From the NCBI GenBank assembly GCA_016867265.1, contig VGJW01000011.1, positions 34,735-98,734 on the forward strand: DNA of 64,000 nt. Reading direction: 5' to 3'. This DNA comes from Candidatus Tanganyikabacteria bacterium. GTDB lineage: Bacteria; Cyanobacteriota; Sericytochromatia; S15B-MN24; VGJW01. Below the pieces are notes generated by a model. It was given only the letters and a program-made list of their open reading frames with translations, was not told where the DNA came from and made no database searches. Positions 8,083 through 16,391 of the stretch are shown one piece after another (position 1 is the stretch's first letter; every line of letters begins with the position of its first letter). The translations under genes and the position numbers were made by a program.

Positions 8083-9378
8083 ATGCGCCGCTTCGCCACT
8101 GCCTCGCTCCTCGCCTCGTTGACCGCCACCGTCGTGGGCTGCGGCACCCATGTCACCGGCGCCACCCAAGCGCTGTCCGTGGGCGCCAGCCAGGGTCGTC
8201 TTTACACCAAGGGCGGGATGGCTCAGGTGCTCGTGAAGCGGGCGCCCGGCACCACGGCTGCGCTGAACGTCGCCAACGTCGCGCTCCGCCCGATGGCCAT
8301 CAGCGTCGGCATGGCCCAGCTAGGCTGGTCGATGGTGGGCGTCGCCCCCAGCCAGGTCAACACGGCTCTGAGCGCCCTTCGGCAGGACCGGTCCGTCTTG
8401 GCCGCCCAGCCCAATTTGCAGCGTAACCTCGTCAAGCCCGGCGTGGCGCCCGGCCTCGAGGCAGCCGGTCTTCCCGGTTTCGTGACGGCAGCCGCTCCCA
8501 ATGATCCGCTGTTCGGTAAGCAGTACGCCCCGCAACTCGTCAAGGCTCCCGGGGCCTGGGGCTTCACGACCGGCAAGGGCCAGACCATCGCCATCGTCGA
8601 TACCGGCGTGGATACCGGCCACCCCGACTTGAAGGCCCACATGGTGCCCGGCTGGAACACCGTCGACAACAGCGCCAACGACAAGGATGACTTCGGCCAC
8701 GGCACGCACTGCGCCGGCATCGCCGCCGGTCTGACCAACAACAAGGTCGGCATCGCCGGAATTGCACCGGATGCCAAGATCATGTCCGTCAAGGTCCTTG
8801 GCAGCGACGGGTCGGGCTCGGACGAGACTGTGGCGTCCGGCATCACCTGGGCCGCGGATCACGGCGCCACCGTCATCAGCCTCTCGCTCGGCGGCCCCGG
8901 CGAGTCCAAGGTCATGAACGATGCCGTCGACTACGCCATCCGCAAGGGCGCGGTCCTCGTCGCCGCGATGGGCAATGACGGAACCAACGAGAAGTCGTAT
9001 CCCGCGGCTTGCCCGGGCGTCATCGCCGTCGGCGCCTCCGACAGCCAGGACAAGATTGCCGACTTCAGCCAGTGGGGTTCGTGGATCAGCGTGGCTGCCC
9101 CCGGCGTCAAGATCTTCGCCACGATGCCCACCTACAAGGTCGCGATGAGCGACTGGGGCTTCCCCAGGAACTACGCCAGCATGGATGGCACCTCGATGGC
9201 CTGCCCCGCTGCCGCCGGCGTCACGGCCCTGATCCGGGCCAGCCAGCCCAGTTTGGCCGTCGCTCAGGTCAAGGCTCGTCTCGAAGCCACCGCGGACAAG
9301 GTTCCCGCGCAGAACAACGCGCCGAACGAGTACTTCGGCAACGGTCGCGTCAACGCCCTCCGCGCCGTCCAGCGGTAA
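8083..9378 (+). CDS. Subtilisin-family (S8) serine protease lipoprotein
   Basis: 431 residues. The signal peptide ends in lipobox VVGC (Cys20), so the mature protease should be lipid-anchored. Residues about 40-118 look like an I9-type propeptide/inhibitor. The catalytic triad is visible: Asp173 in IAIVDTGVD, His206 in GHGTHCAG, Ser371 in DGTSMACPAAAG, with the oxyanion Asn298 in MGND. The chain ends about 60 residues after the Ser motif, so there is no large C-terminal domain. The ATG at 8083 has a GGAG sequence at about 8069. The gene follows a Pho-box-like repeat and an inverted repeat, and ends in a 12-bp perfect hairpin. Likely role is surface or periplasmic proteolysis. Confidence 0.95.
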   Translation: MRRFATASLLASLTATVVGCGTHVTGATQALSVGASQGRLYTKGGMAQVLVKRAPGTTAALNVANVALRPMAISVGMAQLGWSMVGVAPSQVNTALSALRQDRSVLAAQPNLQRNLVKPGVAPGLEAAGLPGFVTAAAPNDPLFGKQYAPQLVKAPGAWGFTTGKGQTIAIVDTGVDTGHPDLKAHMVPGWNTVDNSANDKDDFGHGTHCAGIAAGLTNNKVGIAGIAPDAKIMSVKVLGSDGSGSDETVASGITWAADHGATVISLSLGGPGESKVMNDAVDYAIRKGAVLVAAMGNDGTNEKSYPAACPGVIAVGASDSQDKIADFSQWGSWISVAAPGVKIFATMPTYKVAMSDWGFPRNYASMDGTSMACPAAAGVTALIRASQPSLAVAQVKARLEATADKVPAQNNAPNEYFGNGRVNALRAVQR

Positions 9379-9408
9379 CAACCGCCAACAGCAAGGCGCC
9401 GTCGTATG

Positions 9409-9437
9409 GAGCGGACATCCCCACAGGATGTCCGCTC
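9409..9437. terminator. Hairpin terminator between convergent genes
   Basis: GAGCGGACATCC and GGATGTCCGCTC form a perfect 12-bp stem with loop CCACA. It overlaps the stop codon of the reverse-strand gene at 9436 and probably works in both directions; no T-run. Confidence 0.65.
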
Positions 9438-9975
9438 AGGCCTTGGGCGGAAAGGCCTGACGCAACCAGCCTTCAAGACCGGCAACGGCCACTTCCCCAT
9501 CGACGGGTTGCGCGGGCCTGGTCTCGTCGCCCACCCGTTGGTCGAGGCCCTCGGTGCCCTGTGGGACCAGGCTTCGCAAGGCCTTGAGGAGTCGCGCCAT
9601 CTCACCGGCAGCAGGCGGCGAACCAGAAAGGGCAAGGGAACGCAACAAGCGCGCCAGCAGGCGAGGACCCTCCGGACCAGCACCAGCCATCGCCTGCCCC
9701 AGATCCACAAGCAGTGCCAAGACCCGTTCCAGACGCGCGATCATCTGAAGGATTTCAGCCTCGCTCGCCCCGGACAGCAGCAGGCCCTGGGCCATCTGGA
9801 GCAAGGGCCCCAGCAGGGCTGCGACCTCGGCAGGCAGGCCCAAGAGCAAGTCCCGGACCGCGGCAATCAACTCGCGCAATCGATCGCGCGCGACGGTAGC
9901 TGACCCTCCCTCCAAGGACCGGGTGGTGGCCACGCGCTGGGTCCGCGCCTTGCGAACGCGGGACGATTCGTCCAT
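9436..9975 (-). CDS. Small helical protein, last gene of the SpoIIE/STAS cluster
   Basis: 179 residues, no family recognised. A basic N-terminus is followed by long Leu/Ala-rich helices (about residues 30-140) that could pack as a bundle or coiled coil, then a short acidic tail. No signal peptide. It begins 45 bp after the SpoIIE phosphatase stop on the same strand, so it is probably in the same transcript and may be an effector or adaptor of that system; that is inference from position only. Confidence 0.6.
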   Translation of the reverse strand: MDESSRVRKARTQRVATTRSLEGGSATVARDRLRELIAAVRDLLLGLPAEVAALLGPLLQMAQGLLLSGASEAEILQMIARLERVLALLVDLGQAMAGAGPEGPRLLARLLRSLALSGSPPAAGEMARLLKALRSLVPQGTEGLDQRVGDETRPAQPVDGEVAVAGLEGWLRQAFPPKA

Positions 9976-10020
9976 GCGTCTTGTTTACCCGGGGAAGCAA
10001 CGTTCGCCCCGGCCAAGACG

Positions 10021-12549
10021 TCAGGACGCAGGTGCACCCGATGCCGGCGCTGCGGCCGGTGTCGGCATCGCAGGGGCCGCAAGGGGCTTGGCCAGCATCC
10101 GCATCGTGACCATGGTGACATCGTCGAACGGCGCCCGCTCCTGCCGGAAGTTGGTGATCTCCTCTGTGAACTGGTGCAGCAACGCGGCTGCACCGTCGCG
10201 AGCCGCCCGAGCATTGGCAAAGATCCTGTCAACACCGTAGGTGGCACCTTGGGGACTGTGGATGTCCTCGAGACCATCGGAATAGAAGAGCAACGTATCG
10301 CCCACCTTGAGCGAGACCTCAATCTCCCGATACTTGTAGCCGTTCATCATGCCCAGCGGCGGCCCCTTGGCGACGATCTCCTCGCCATTCTGCAGCGGAC
10401 GAGGCATGCCGCCGTTGGCAAGCAGCATCTTGCCGGAGGGCTCCCAGATGGCGTAACAGACTGCCACGAACATCCCCTCGGCAGGCTTGTTGGCGCAGAT
10501 GATCTCGTTCATCCGACTAAGCATTTCCGCTGGCGACTCATGGGACTTGACTGAAGTCCTGAAGCAGGAGAGGGCCGTCGTCATCAAGAGCGCGGCCGGC
10601 ATGCCCTTGCCCGAAACGTCGCCGATGAGCATGCCGAGGCGACCATCGTCGAAGGCCACCACATCGTAGAGATCGCCCCCTACTTCAAGCGCGGGCGTCG
10701 AACTGCCGAAGACTTCGGCACCGGCCACCACGGGCATCCTCTTGGGCAACAGGCCCAATTGGACCTGCCGCGCGATTTCCATCTCGTGCCGCAGCTTTTC
10801 CTGGTCCGCGACCTGCCCAATCAGGCCGATGCGGTCCAGGCCAATCTGGAGCTGGTCCCCGAGGCGGGCCAGCAATTCGGTGTCATCGGGCAACCACGGC
10901 TCTCCGGAACGCCTCGGGCCAACTACCACCACGGCCACCGGCGGCTTGCCCTGCTCGGGACGGATCACCAGGGACAGGCCCTTCTGCTTGGTGTCCCCGC
11001 CACGGCCCACCTCGATGCCGCGGGGCGAATAGGCCCCGACATAGCGCGGCAGCCCGGGCTCATCGAGGCGCAGAGGCTTGACGCGATCGCTTGACACCCC
11101 GAGCACCCTGCGCGGCATAAGGGCCATATCGCCCGAATCCTTCGTGAAGGCCATCAGGTAACGCGGCTGGAAGGCCTTCTCGCACTGGGCAAGCAAGGCT
11201 TGGTAGAGGGGTTCGTGCTTGGTCAGGTTGCGAATGGAAATGGTGAACTCATCCGTAATCAGGGCCGTATCGGCACGCTTGCGCTCGAAGACGACATCCA
11301 TAAACACCCGCATCTTCTGCAGCAGCCACGGACAGGCGGGCACGACCAGCAACGTGGCGACGAGGTGGGCCGTGACCGCGTCATAACCGAGGTCCGCCCC
11401 GAGCGCACGCCCCAGCCAGCCTGCAATCCCGGCCACCGGCGCATAGATCAACAGCAACGCGACGCCCGTCGCCACGATGACGGTCGCCGTCTCGAGATGC
11501 TCCTGCAGCCAAGCCGGGCGCACGCGCGCGATGACGGCCGCCGTGGCCAGCGGAAAGACACCGAGCAGCGGCAAGGACAAGGCGACGCCCAGGTCGATGC
11601 CCCCAGCCTCGCTGAACAGCGACAGCAGGCCGAACGTCGCGAGGGGCAAGGCGGCCGACACTAGGGCTTGCAGCATCTGGCGCGCTTGGCCACGCGCACC
11701 CGGCAAGCTGGACTCGAGTGACACCTGATAAAGGAAGCGTCCCATCCACACCATACCCGCCAGCACGGGCCCCCAGACGAGGACTCCTACGACCGAGAGA
11801 GTCCACACGAGGTCCGTGGCCTTGCCCTCACGGGCACTGCCGAGCATCCCCGAGGCAAGCAACGAGAGGACTAGGGCCGCAAGATACGGGACGAACCGAG
11901 CGATGGGCAGATCCTTGAGGACCCGGGGCGGCGACGGATAGACAAGGACAAGGTGGCCCAATGCCGCCGCAACCCAGGGCACCGAGGCCAATAGCAGGGT
12001 CGCCGGGCTGGAGCCCTCCGTAAGGCCGAGGCGCGGCAGGCCCAGCACCGCCATCAGGCCCACAAGCAGCATCTGGAGGGCCACGCCAGCCTCGATGGTC
12101 CGCGCAAGCCTGTAGGTGACGACGGCTGCACCGACGCAAATCAGCGACATGCCCAGCAGGGGAAGGACGCCCTTGGCCACATCCCCCATGGACCACTTCC
12201 GCACCGTGACCATCACGGCATAGGGCTTGGCCGGGTCATCCCCGAGGACCAGTTGGTGCTCGCTGCCAGGCGCCGCTTCATCGAGGATGGCTTGGGCATC
12301 CCACGGACGCTTGACCTCCAGCCCGTTCACCTTGGTCAGGAAACGGGCATCCCCGGGAATGCCCTTGAGGAGTTCAGGCTGAACGAGATGGCGGAGGCCC
12401 ATGGTCTCCGTCAGCTCGAAACCGGCGTGGGCCCGGGCGTCCAGCCAGCCGAACTGCCGGACGATGGTCGACAGGTCCAGCACAAGCGCCAGCAAACAGA
12501 CCAGCACGAGGCCGATCAGTGAGAGGGCTTGGGCGGTTGTGGCGCGCAC
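10021..12549 (-). CDS. Membrane-bound SpoIIE-type PP2C phosphatase
   Basis: 842 residues. Residue 1-30 is a membrane helix, followed by a PDZ-like extracytoplasmic segment (about 35-115), then about seven or eight membrane helices (120-400), a GAF-like sensory region (about 430-580), a linker helix (EKLRHEMEIARQVQLGLLPK, about 590-610) and a SpoIIE phosphatase domain (610-815). The metal-binding signatures GGDLYDVV, IGDVSGKGMPAAL, YSDGLED and DDVTMV are intact. A Pro/Ala tail follows. Such enzymes dephosphorylate STAS-domain anti-sigma antagonists, and a STAS gene sits 10 bp upstream. The membrane part presumably senses an envelope or soluble signal. Confidence 0.9.
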   Translation of the reverse strand: MRATTAQALSLIGLVLVCLLALVLDLSTIVRQFGWLDARAHAGFELTETMGLRHLVQPELLKGIPGDARFLTKVNGLEVKRPWDAQAILDEAAPGSEHQLVLGDDPAKPYAVMVTVRKWSMGDVAKGVLPLLGMSLICVGAAVVTYRLARTIEAGVALQMLLVGLMAVLGLPRLGLTEGSSPATLLLASVPWVAAALGHLVLVYPSPPRVLKDLPIARFVPYLAALVLSLLASGMLGSAREGKATDLVWTLSVVGVLVWGPVLAGMVWMGRFLYQVSLESSLPGARGQARQMLQALVSAALPLATFGLLSLFSEAGGIDLGVALSLPLLGVFPLATAAVIARVRPAWLQEHLETATVIVATGVALLLIYAPVAGIAGWLGRALGADLGYDAVTAHLVATLLVVPACPWLLQKMRVFMDVVFERKRADTALITDEFTISIRNLTKHEPLYQALLAQCEKAFQPRYLMAFTKDSGDMALMPRRVLGVSSDRVKPLRLDEPGLPRYVGAYSPRGIEVGRGGDTKQKGLSLVIRPEQGKPPVAVVVVGPRRSGEPWLPDDTELLARLGDQLQIGLDRIGLIGQVADQEKLRHEMEIARQVQLGLLPKRMPVVAGAEVFGSSTPALEVGGDLYDVVAFDDGRLGMLIGDVSGKGMPAALLMTTALSCFRTSVKSHESPAEMLSRMNEIICANKPAEGMFVAVCYAIWEPSGKMLLANGGMPRPLQNGEEIVAKGPPLGMMNGYKYREIEVSLKVGDTLLFYSDGLEDIHSPQGATYGVDRIFANARAARDGAAALLHQFTEEITNFRQERAPFDDVTMVTMRMLAKPLAAPAMPTPAAAPASGAPAS

Positions 12550-12559
12550 GCTTCACTCC

Positions 12560-12904
12560 TTATCGGAGCAAATCCTCGATGGCCTTGTCCTTCGTCTCGT
12601 AAAAGGTAAAGAACGAAGGGAAGTCGAGCAGATCGAAGACCCGGTAGACATCCTCGCGGACGCCAGCCGCCACGACCTTGCCCCCCTTCTCGTCGGCAAG
12701 GTTGCGCGCCACCAGCAACAGGCCCATGCCCGAGCTGATGATGAACTCGAGGCCACTGAAATCAAAGACCAGCGACGCCTGATTGCCACCGAACGAATCC
12801 CGGATGCGTGCCTCCAGGGTGTTGACGTCCGCGGGGTCGACCCGGCCGGATACGGCAAGCACGTTGAAGGTTTCGTAGGACTCCTGGCGAATGGTGATAG
12901 CCAC
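12560..12904 (-). CDS. STAS-domain anti-sigma factor antagonist
   Basis: 114 residues. The start is set at a GTG (12902-12904) because AAGGAG (12913-12918) lies eight bases upstream; an upstream in-frame start would add 12 residues. One STAS domain with the DFSGLEFIISSGMGLLL signature; the first Ser of SSG is where antagonists such as SpoIIAA and RsbV are phosphorylated. It is directly upstream of a SpoIIE phosphatase, the enzyme class that would remove that phosphate. The kinase/anti-sigma partner is not in the window. Confidence 0.9.
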   Translation of the reverse strand: MAITIRQESYETFNVLAVSGRVDPADVNTLEARIRDSFGGNQASLVFDFSGLEFIISSGMGLLLVARNLADEKGGKVVAAGVREDVYRVFDLLDFPSFFTFYETKDKAIEDLLR

Positions 12905-12970
12905 GAACAATGCTCCTTGATGAACGAATACCAAGTCCAACGTACCCTTGCCGGGTGCCGTTACACATCT

Positions 12971-15900
12971 TCAGAAGTTGGCGCCAAGGCCCAATATCAG
13001 CTGATGCGCCCCCAGGGCGGGATGCAGGCCCCGGCCATAGCCGAGGCGCAGCTGGGACGGAATACCCTGCGCAAGCGTGACATGGGTGCGCAGTTCAGCC
13101 CCGACGCCCCACATTTCCTGTGATTCGGCAAACAGGGTCCAGACCCTGGCCAGGTCGACGAAGGGCGCGAAGGACAGGCGCTCGATGAATACCGGCACGG
13201 TGCCTGGACCAGTCATGATCTCGCCAAGCGGAATTCGCCACTCGAGGGAACCGAACGCCGCGTGTTGCCCGACTGGGGTCTGCGTACCCACGGCATATCC
13301 CCGCAGCGGCAGCTTTCGGTCCGGCGAGTCTTGCAGCACGCGCAGGTCCTGCAGGTCGTAGAGCGCCGTGCTGGTCGCCCTGCCCATCAGCAGTTGGGCG
13401 TTGGGATCGGCTTGGTTGACGGAGGACGCAAGGTCCGCGGCATACCAACCGAAGTTGTTCCGGGCATAGGGCACTTCGGCCCGGTCATCGAAGAGGGTCC
13501 CTGCGAAGCCCCGGAACGCCAGCACGTGGCGACCCGGCAGGGCCACGTAGCGCCTCCAGTCGGCGAACGCCCGGGTATACCCCAGCATGCTGCCGAGGGT
13601 CGCCCCGCCCACGCTGACCTGCGGCAGGGTCCGCTCCAGGCCGACGTTCCAGAGCGCCCCGTCCGTCAGGCTGATGGGGCGACCGGGACGAAAGGCCGAG
13701 TTGCCCAGCAGGTTGACGCGGGCGATGTAGAAGTCCGAGGGAGGAACCTGAGCCGGGACCAGAACGGGAAAGGACTGTCCCGTCAACGAAGTCGCCTGTC
13801 CCTCGATCAGCACCGCGTCCGGAATGCTCTGCGAAGCCAGCATCACGCTGCTCGACAGGCGCTTCCACTCGAACCCGATCTTGGTCGTCATGCCGTCCTG
13901 CCACGGACTGATCAGGAAGTTTGGCGGCGGATCCAACTGGATGCTGCCGACAGCGCTCTGGGTCGTCCGGGCCTGGAACAGCGTGGGTGTCAACGTGTCA
14001 CCGGGAAGGTACTGTGCCAGCACCTTGCCGGACGAGTCGACGGCCAGCAGGGGTTGACTGACACGACCACCATTGACAATCAGGGACGGCTCGGAGACCT
14101 GGGAGTAGGAGATGGCCAAGGTCGGATCCCACTCATCCGACTGGAAGGCCCCCTGGATGAACGGCGTCATCGGCGTGTCGGGTTGCAGCACCGACGTCAC
14201 GCCCAAGCTGGCGAACCAGAACTGACGGCGCAACGCGTCCTCTCCGTAGCCACGCAGGGCCATGTAGTGCCCGAATCCGCCCAGATCCCCGCCCGGCAGC
14301 CGCAGGTCACGCAGCAGGGTCGTCGTGTGGTCGAAGAAGGCAAAGGGCCAGACCAGCCGAGGCTGAAGCGACTGCAGAGGGTTGTACGGCGCGTCGGAGA
14401 GGATGTCAGTCACGCTTGCTGACGATTGTGCCGATGAAGCCTGCAGCGGCTTCATGACCACAGGATCGCCGTCGAGGCCGCGAAACAGGCCCTCGCCGCG
14501 ACCTTTGCCCTCTGGCGTGAAGGAAGCCGGGTCGAAGGGCATCACGTGCACGTCGTAACCCTTGGGACCATAGTCGACGAACGCGAGTTGGCGACCATCG
14601 GGCGAGACCTCGGGGTCGAAGGCCCCCCCGAGCACGTTCGTGACCTGGAAGCGCGCGCCGTCGGCGAGGCGGATCGCATGCAGGTTCATGACGCCCGTCC
14701 GATCGCTCGCGTAGACCACCCACCGACCATCCGGCGAGACGCACGGAGCAATCTGTACCGCGTCATCAGGCACGACTGGCGTCAGCTTGCGCGTCTCGGC
14801 ATCGAGCCACACCAGGTTGGTGCGGCCTTCCTGCCACTGGACCAGGACCGCCCGCCGACCGTCCGGGTGCCAGACGGGGCTGGCAAAGCTGCCCAGCATC
14901 GGCCCCTTGAGCCGCCACTGCACCTTGCCCTCCGGGTCGAGCATCGCCAGATCGTTCCGTCCCCCCCCATTGAGGACCACGAGCGTCCGGCCGTCCGGAT
15001 GCGGGGCCGGGCACGAAGCCCGCAGGCCACGCGTCAAGGGCCGGGTCGCGCCCGCTTCGAGGTCATGCGTGAACGCATCCGTGAAGCTGGTCAGGCGGGG
15101 GCTCTCCCCGGCCCCGTAGAAAACCAGCTTCTTGCCACCAGGCACCACCCGGAAGTCCTTGCGCGACGACTTGGCCAGCACGAATCGCGTCTTGCCCGTA
15201 GCCAGGTCATGCCGGACCACGCCGACCTCGTCCTCGAGGGGCGACTGGGTGTAGAGCAAGGTAGCGGCATCCAGCCAATGGGGATGTCGATGATTGCGCC
15301 CGGTGGTCGTCAGGAGACGCGACGACGTCAGGGGCCGTCGCCGGATGGCCTCGACCTGCCGGGCATAACGGTCCCTGAAAAAAGCCACGGCGTCGTCCCA
15401 CAACCGGTACATCGGCTTGCCCGTCGCGCGCAGGGCGGCCACGTTGATGCCCGCCCACGGGAACTCACCCAGGCGATCGCTGATTCGGACGGCCTGATCT
15501 ATCCCGCCCTTGGCCGCAAGGTACTTGTGGAAGATCGTGCCGTAGGAATACAGGGCCCCACCCGGTGCCCACTCGAGCGCGTAGTTTCCCGAAGCCTTGT
15601 CGATGCTGAAAGGTGCCCCTTCGAGGAACTGTCGGCGCAGGACCATGTCGAACTGGCCCTCGATCGCCCTGCCTCCCCCCGTGAGCGCACTTTCCTGAAA
15701 GACGGCGAGACCTTCCTTGAGAAAGTTGGGCAGGAAGTCCAGTTGCAGCAGGACGGCGAACTCGGGCAAGAGGAACCGCAGCACCGAAGCATTGATCCAG
15801 CCGTTGATCTGCCCGGGGCCGGTCGCGGAGCGCAGGTGCAGCACGTGGGTGTACTCGTGCGCGATAATCATCTTCAGCCAGTTGTCGTAACGCCCGACAT

Positions 15901-16279
15901 ACCAGTCCTCCTCGGGGCTGGGCGGCGTCACCCAGAAGGTCAGCGATGAGTCCGGGTAGGGCGTCGCGAAGCCGTTCGTCGTGTCCTCGGTGTCCAGGAT
16001 GGTGACGTGCGTCCGGTCGTCCTCCCGATGAAACATCGACCCGAGCACGGCATGGCTCTCTTCGGCATACTGGGCGGTCTTGAGCGCCACCTCCCGCAAT
16101 TCGCTGGGGTAATGCACCCAGAAGTGACGGGTCGTAAGTGTCCGCCAATCGCCGCCCGAGGGGACGAAATCGGCCGCGAGGGCCGGGCGAGGCAAAGCAA
16201 GGGCGCCAAGGAGCGCCAGGCCGACCACCCCGGGAAGCGTGCGGGACCAAAGGCGCGGGGACACGGCGCAATCTCCCAT
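12971..16279 (-). CDS. Metallopeptidase / beta-propeller / outer-membrane barrel protein (paralogue 1)
   Basis: About 1,102 residues. A signal peptide ending PALAAD; a gluzincin peptidase domain with IAHEYTHVLHL (zinc His residues and catalytic Glu) and the third ligand in LKEGLAVFQE; a TolB/WD40-like propeller of repeated SPDGR-type blades (about residues 340-620); then a beta-rich C-terminal region with FIERLSFAPFVDLARVW and a terminal Phe, as expected for a BAM-inserted barrel. Predicted location is the outer membrane with the peptidase on one side. The ATG at 16279 is preferred because TAGGAT lies ten bases upstream; an ATG at 16291 is possible. A paralogue with the same layout lies at 39684-42695. 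Substrate unknown. Confidence 0.85.
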   Translation of the reverse strand: MGDCAVSPRLWSRTLPGVVGLALLGALALPRPALAADFVPSGGDWRTLTTRHFWVHYPSELREVALKTAQYAEESHAVLGSMFHREDDRTHVTILDTEDTTNGFATPYPDSSLTFWVTPPSPEEDWYVGRYDNWLKMIIAHEYTHVLHLRSATGPGQINGWINASVLRFLLPEFAVLLQLDFLPNFLKEGLAVFQESALTGGGRAIEGQFDMVLRRQFLEGAPFSIDKASGNYALEWAPGGALYSYGTIFHKYLAAKGGIDQAVRISDRLGEFPWAGINVAALRATGKPMYRLWDDAVAFFRDRYARQVEAIRRRPLTSSRLLTTTGRNHRHPHWLDAATLLYTQSPLEDEVGVVRHDLATGKTRFVLAKSSRKDFRVVPGGKKLVFYGAGESPRLTSFTDAFTHDLEAGATRPLTRGLRASCPAPHPDGRTLVVLNGGGRNDLAMLDPEGKVQWRLKGPMLGSFASPVWHPDGRRAVLVQWQEGRTNLVWLDAETRKLTPVVPDDAVQIAPCVSPDGRWVVYASDRTGVMNLHAIRLADGARFQVTNVLGGAFDPEVSPDGRQLAFVDYGPKGYDVHVMPFDPASFTPEGKGRGEGLFRGLDGDPVVMKPLQASSAQSSASVTDILSDAPYNPLQSLQPRLVWPFAFFDHTTTLLRDLRLPGGDLGGFGHYMALRGYGEDALRRQFWFASLGVTSVLQPDTPMTPFIQGAFQSDEWDPTLAISYSQVSEPSLIVNGGRVSQPLLAVDSSGKVLAQYLPGDTLTPTLFQARTTQSAVGSIQLDPPPNFLISPWQDGMTTKIGFEWKRLSSSVMLASQSIPDAVLIEGQATSLTGQSFPVLVPAQVPPSDFYIARVNLLGNSAFRPGRPISLTDGALWNVGLERTLPQVSVGGATLGSMLGYTRAFADWRRYVALPGRHVLAFRGFAGTLFDDRAEVPYARNNFGWYAADLASSVNQADPNAQLLMGRATSTALYDLQDLRVLQDSPDRKLPLRGYAVGTQTPVGQHAAFGSLEWRIPLGEIMTGPGTVPVFIERLSFAPFVDLARVWTLFAESQEMWGVGAELRTHVTLAQGIPSQLRLGYGRGLHPALGAHQLILGLGANF

Positions 16280-16289
16280 CTTGGGCTTC

Positions 16290-16295
16290 ATCCTA
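16290..16295 (-). promoter_or_regulatory. Putative -10 element of paralogue 1
   Basis: TAGGAT on the reverse strand, ten bases before the chosen ATG at 16279. No Shine-Dalgarno in between. Confidence 0.35.
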
Positions 16296-16330
16296 TCACC
16301 CTCCCGTCACGGCCGTTCCCAGCGGCAAAA

Positions 16331-16363
16331 CTTGATTGTTTCTTGAGGTTTTCTTTATCGGGC
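16331..16363 (+). promoter_or_regulatory. Pho-box-like 11-bp direct repeats upstream of the 16392 gene
   Basis: Three tandem 11-mers starting at 16331, 16342 and 16353: CTTGATTGTTT, CTTGAGGTTTT, CTTTATCGGGC. AT-rich against its surroundings and 28 bp before the ATG. Each unit opens with CTT and the first two share CTTGA. Confidence 0.55.
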
Positions 16364-16391
16364 ACGGCGGTCATCCGGGGACAACCGACGC

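Noticed and set aside
9406..9903. 165-residue forward frame opposite the small helical gene
   Set aside because: Begins inside a terminator hairpin and has no structure-like pattern; the reverse frame has long regular helices.
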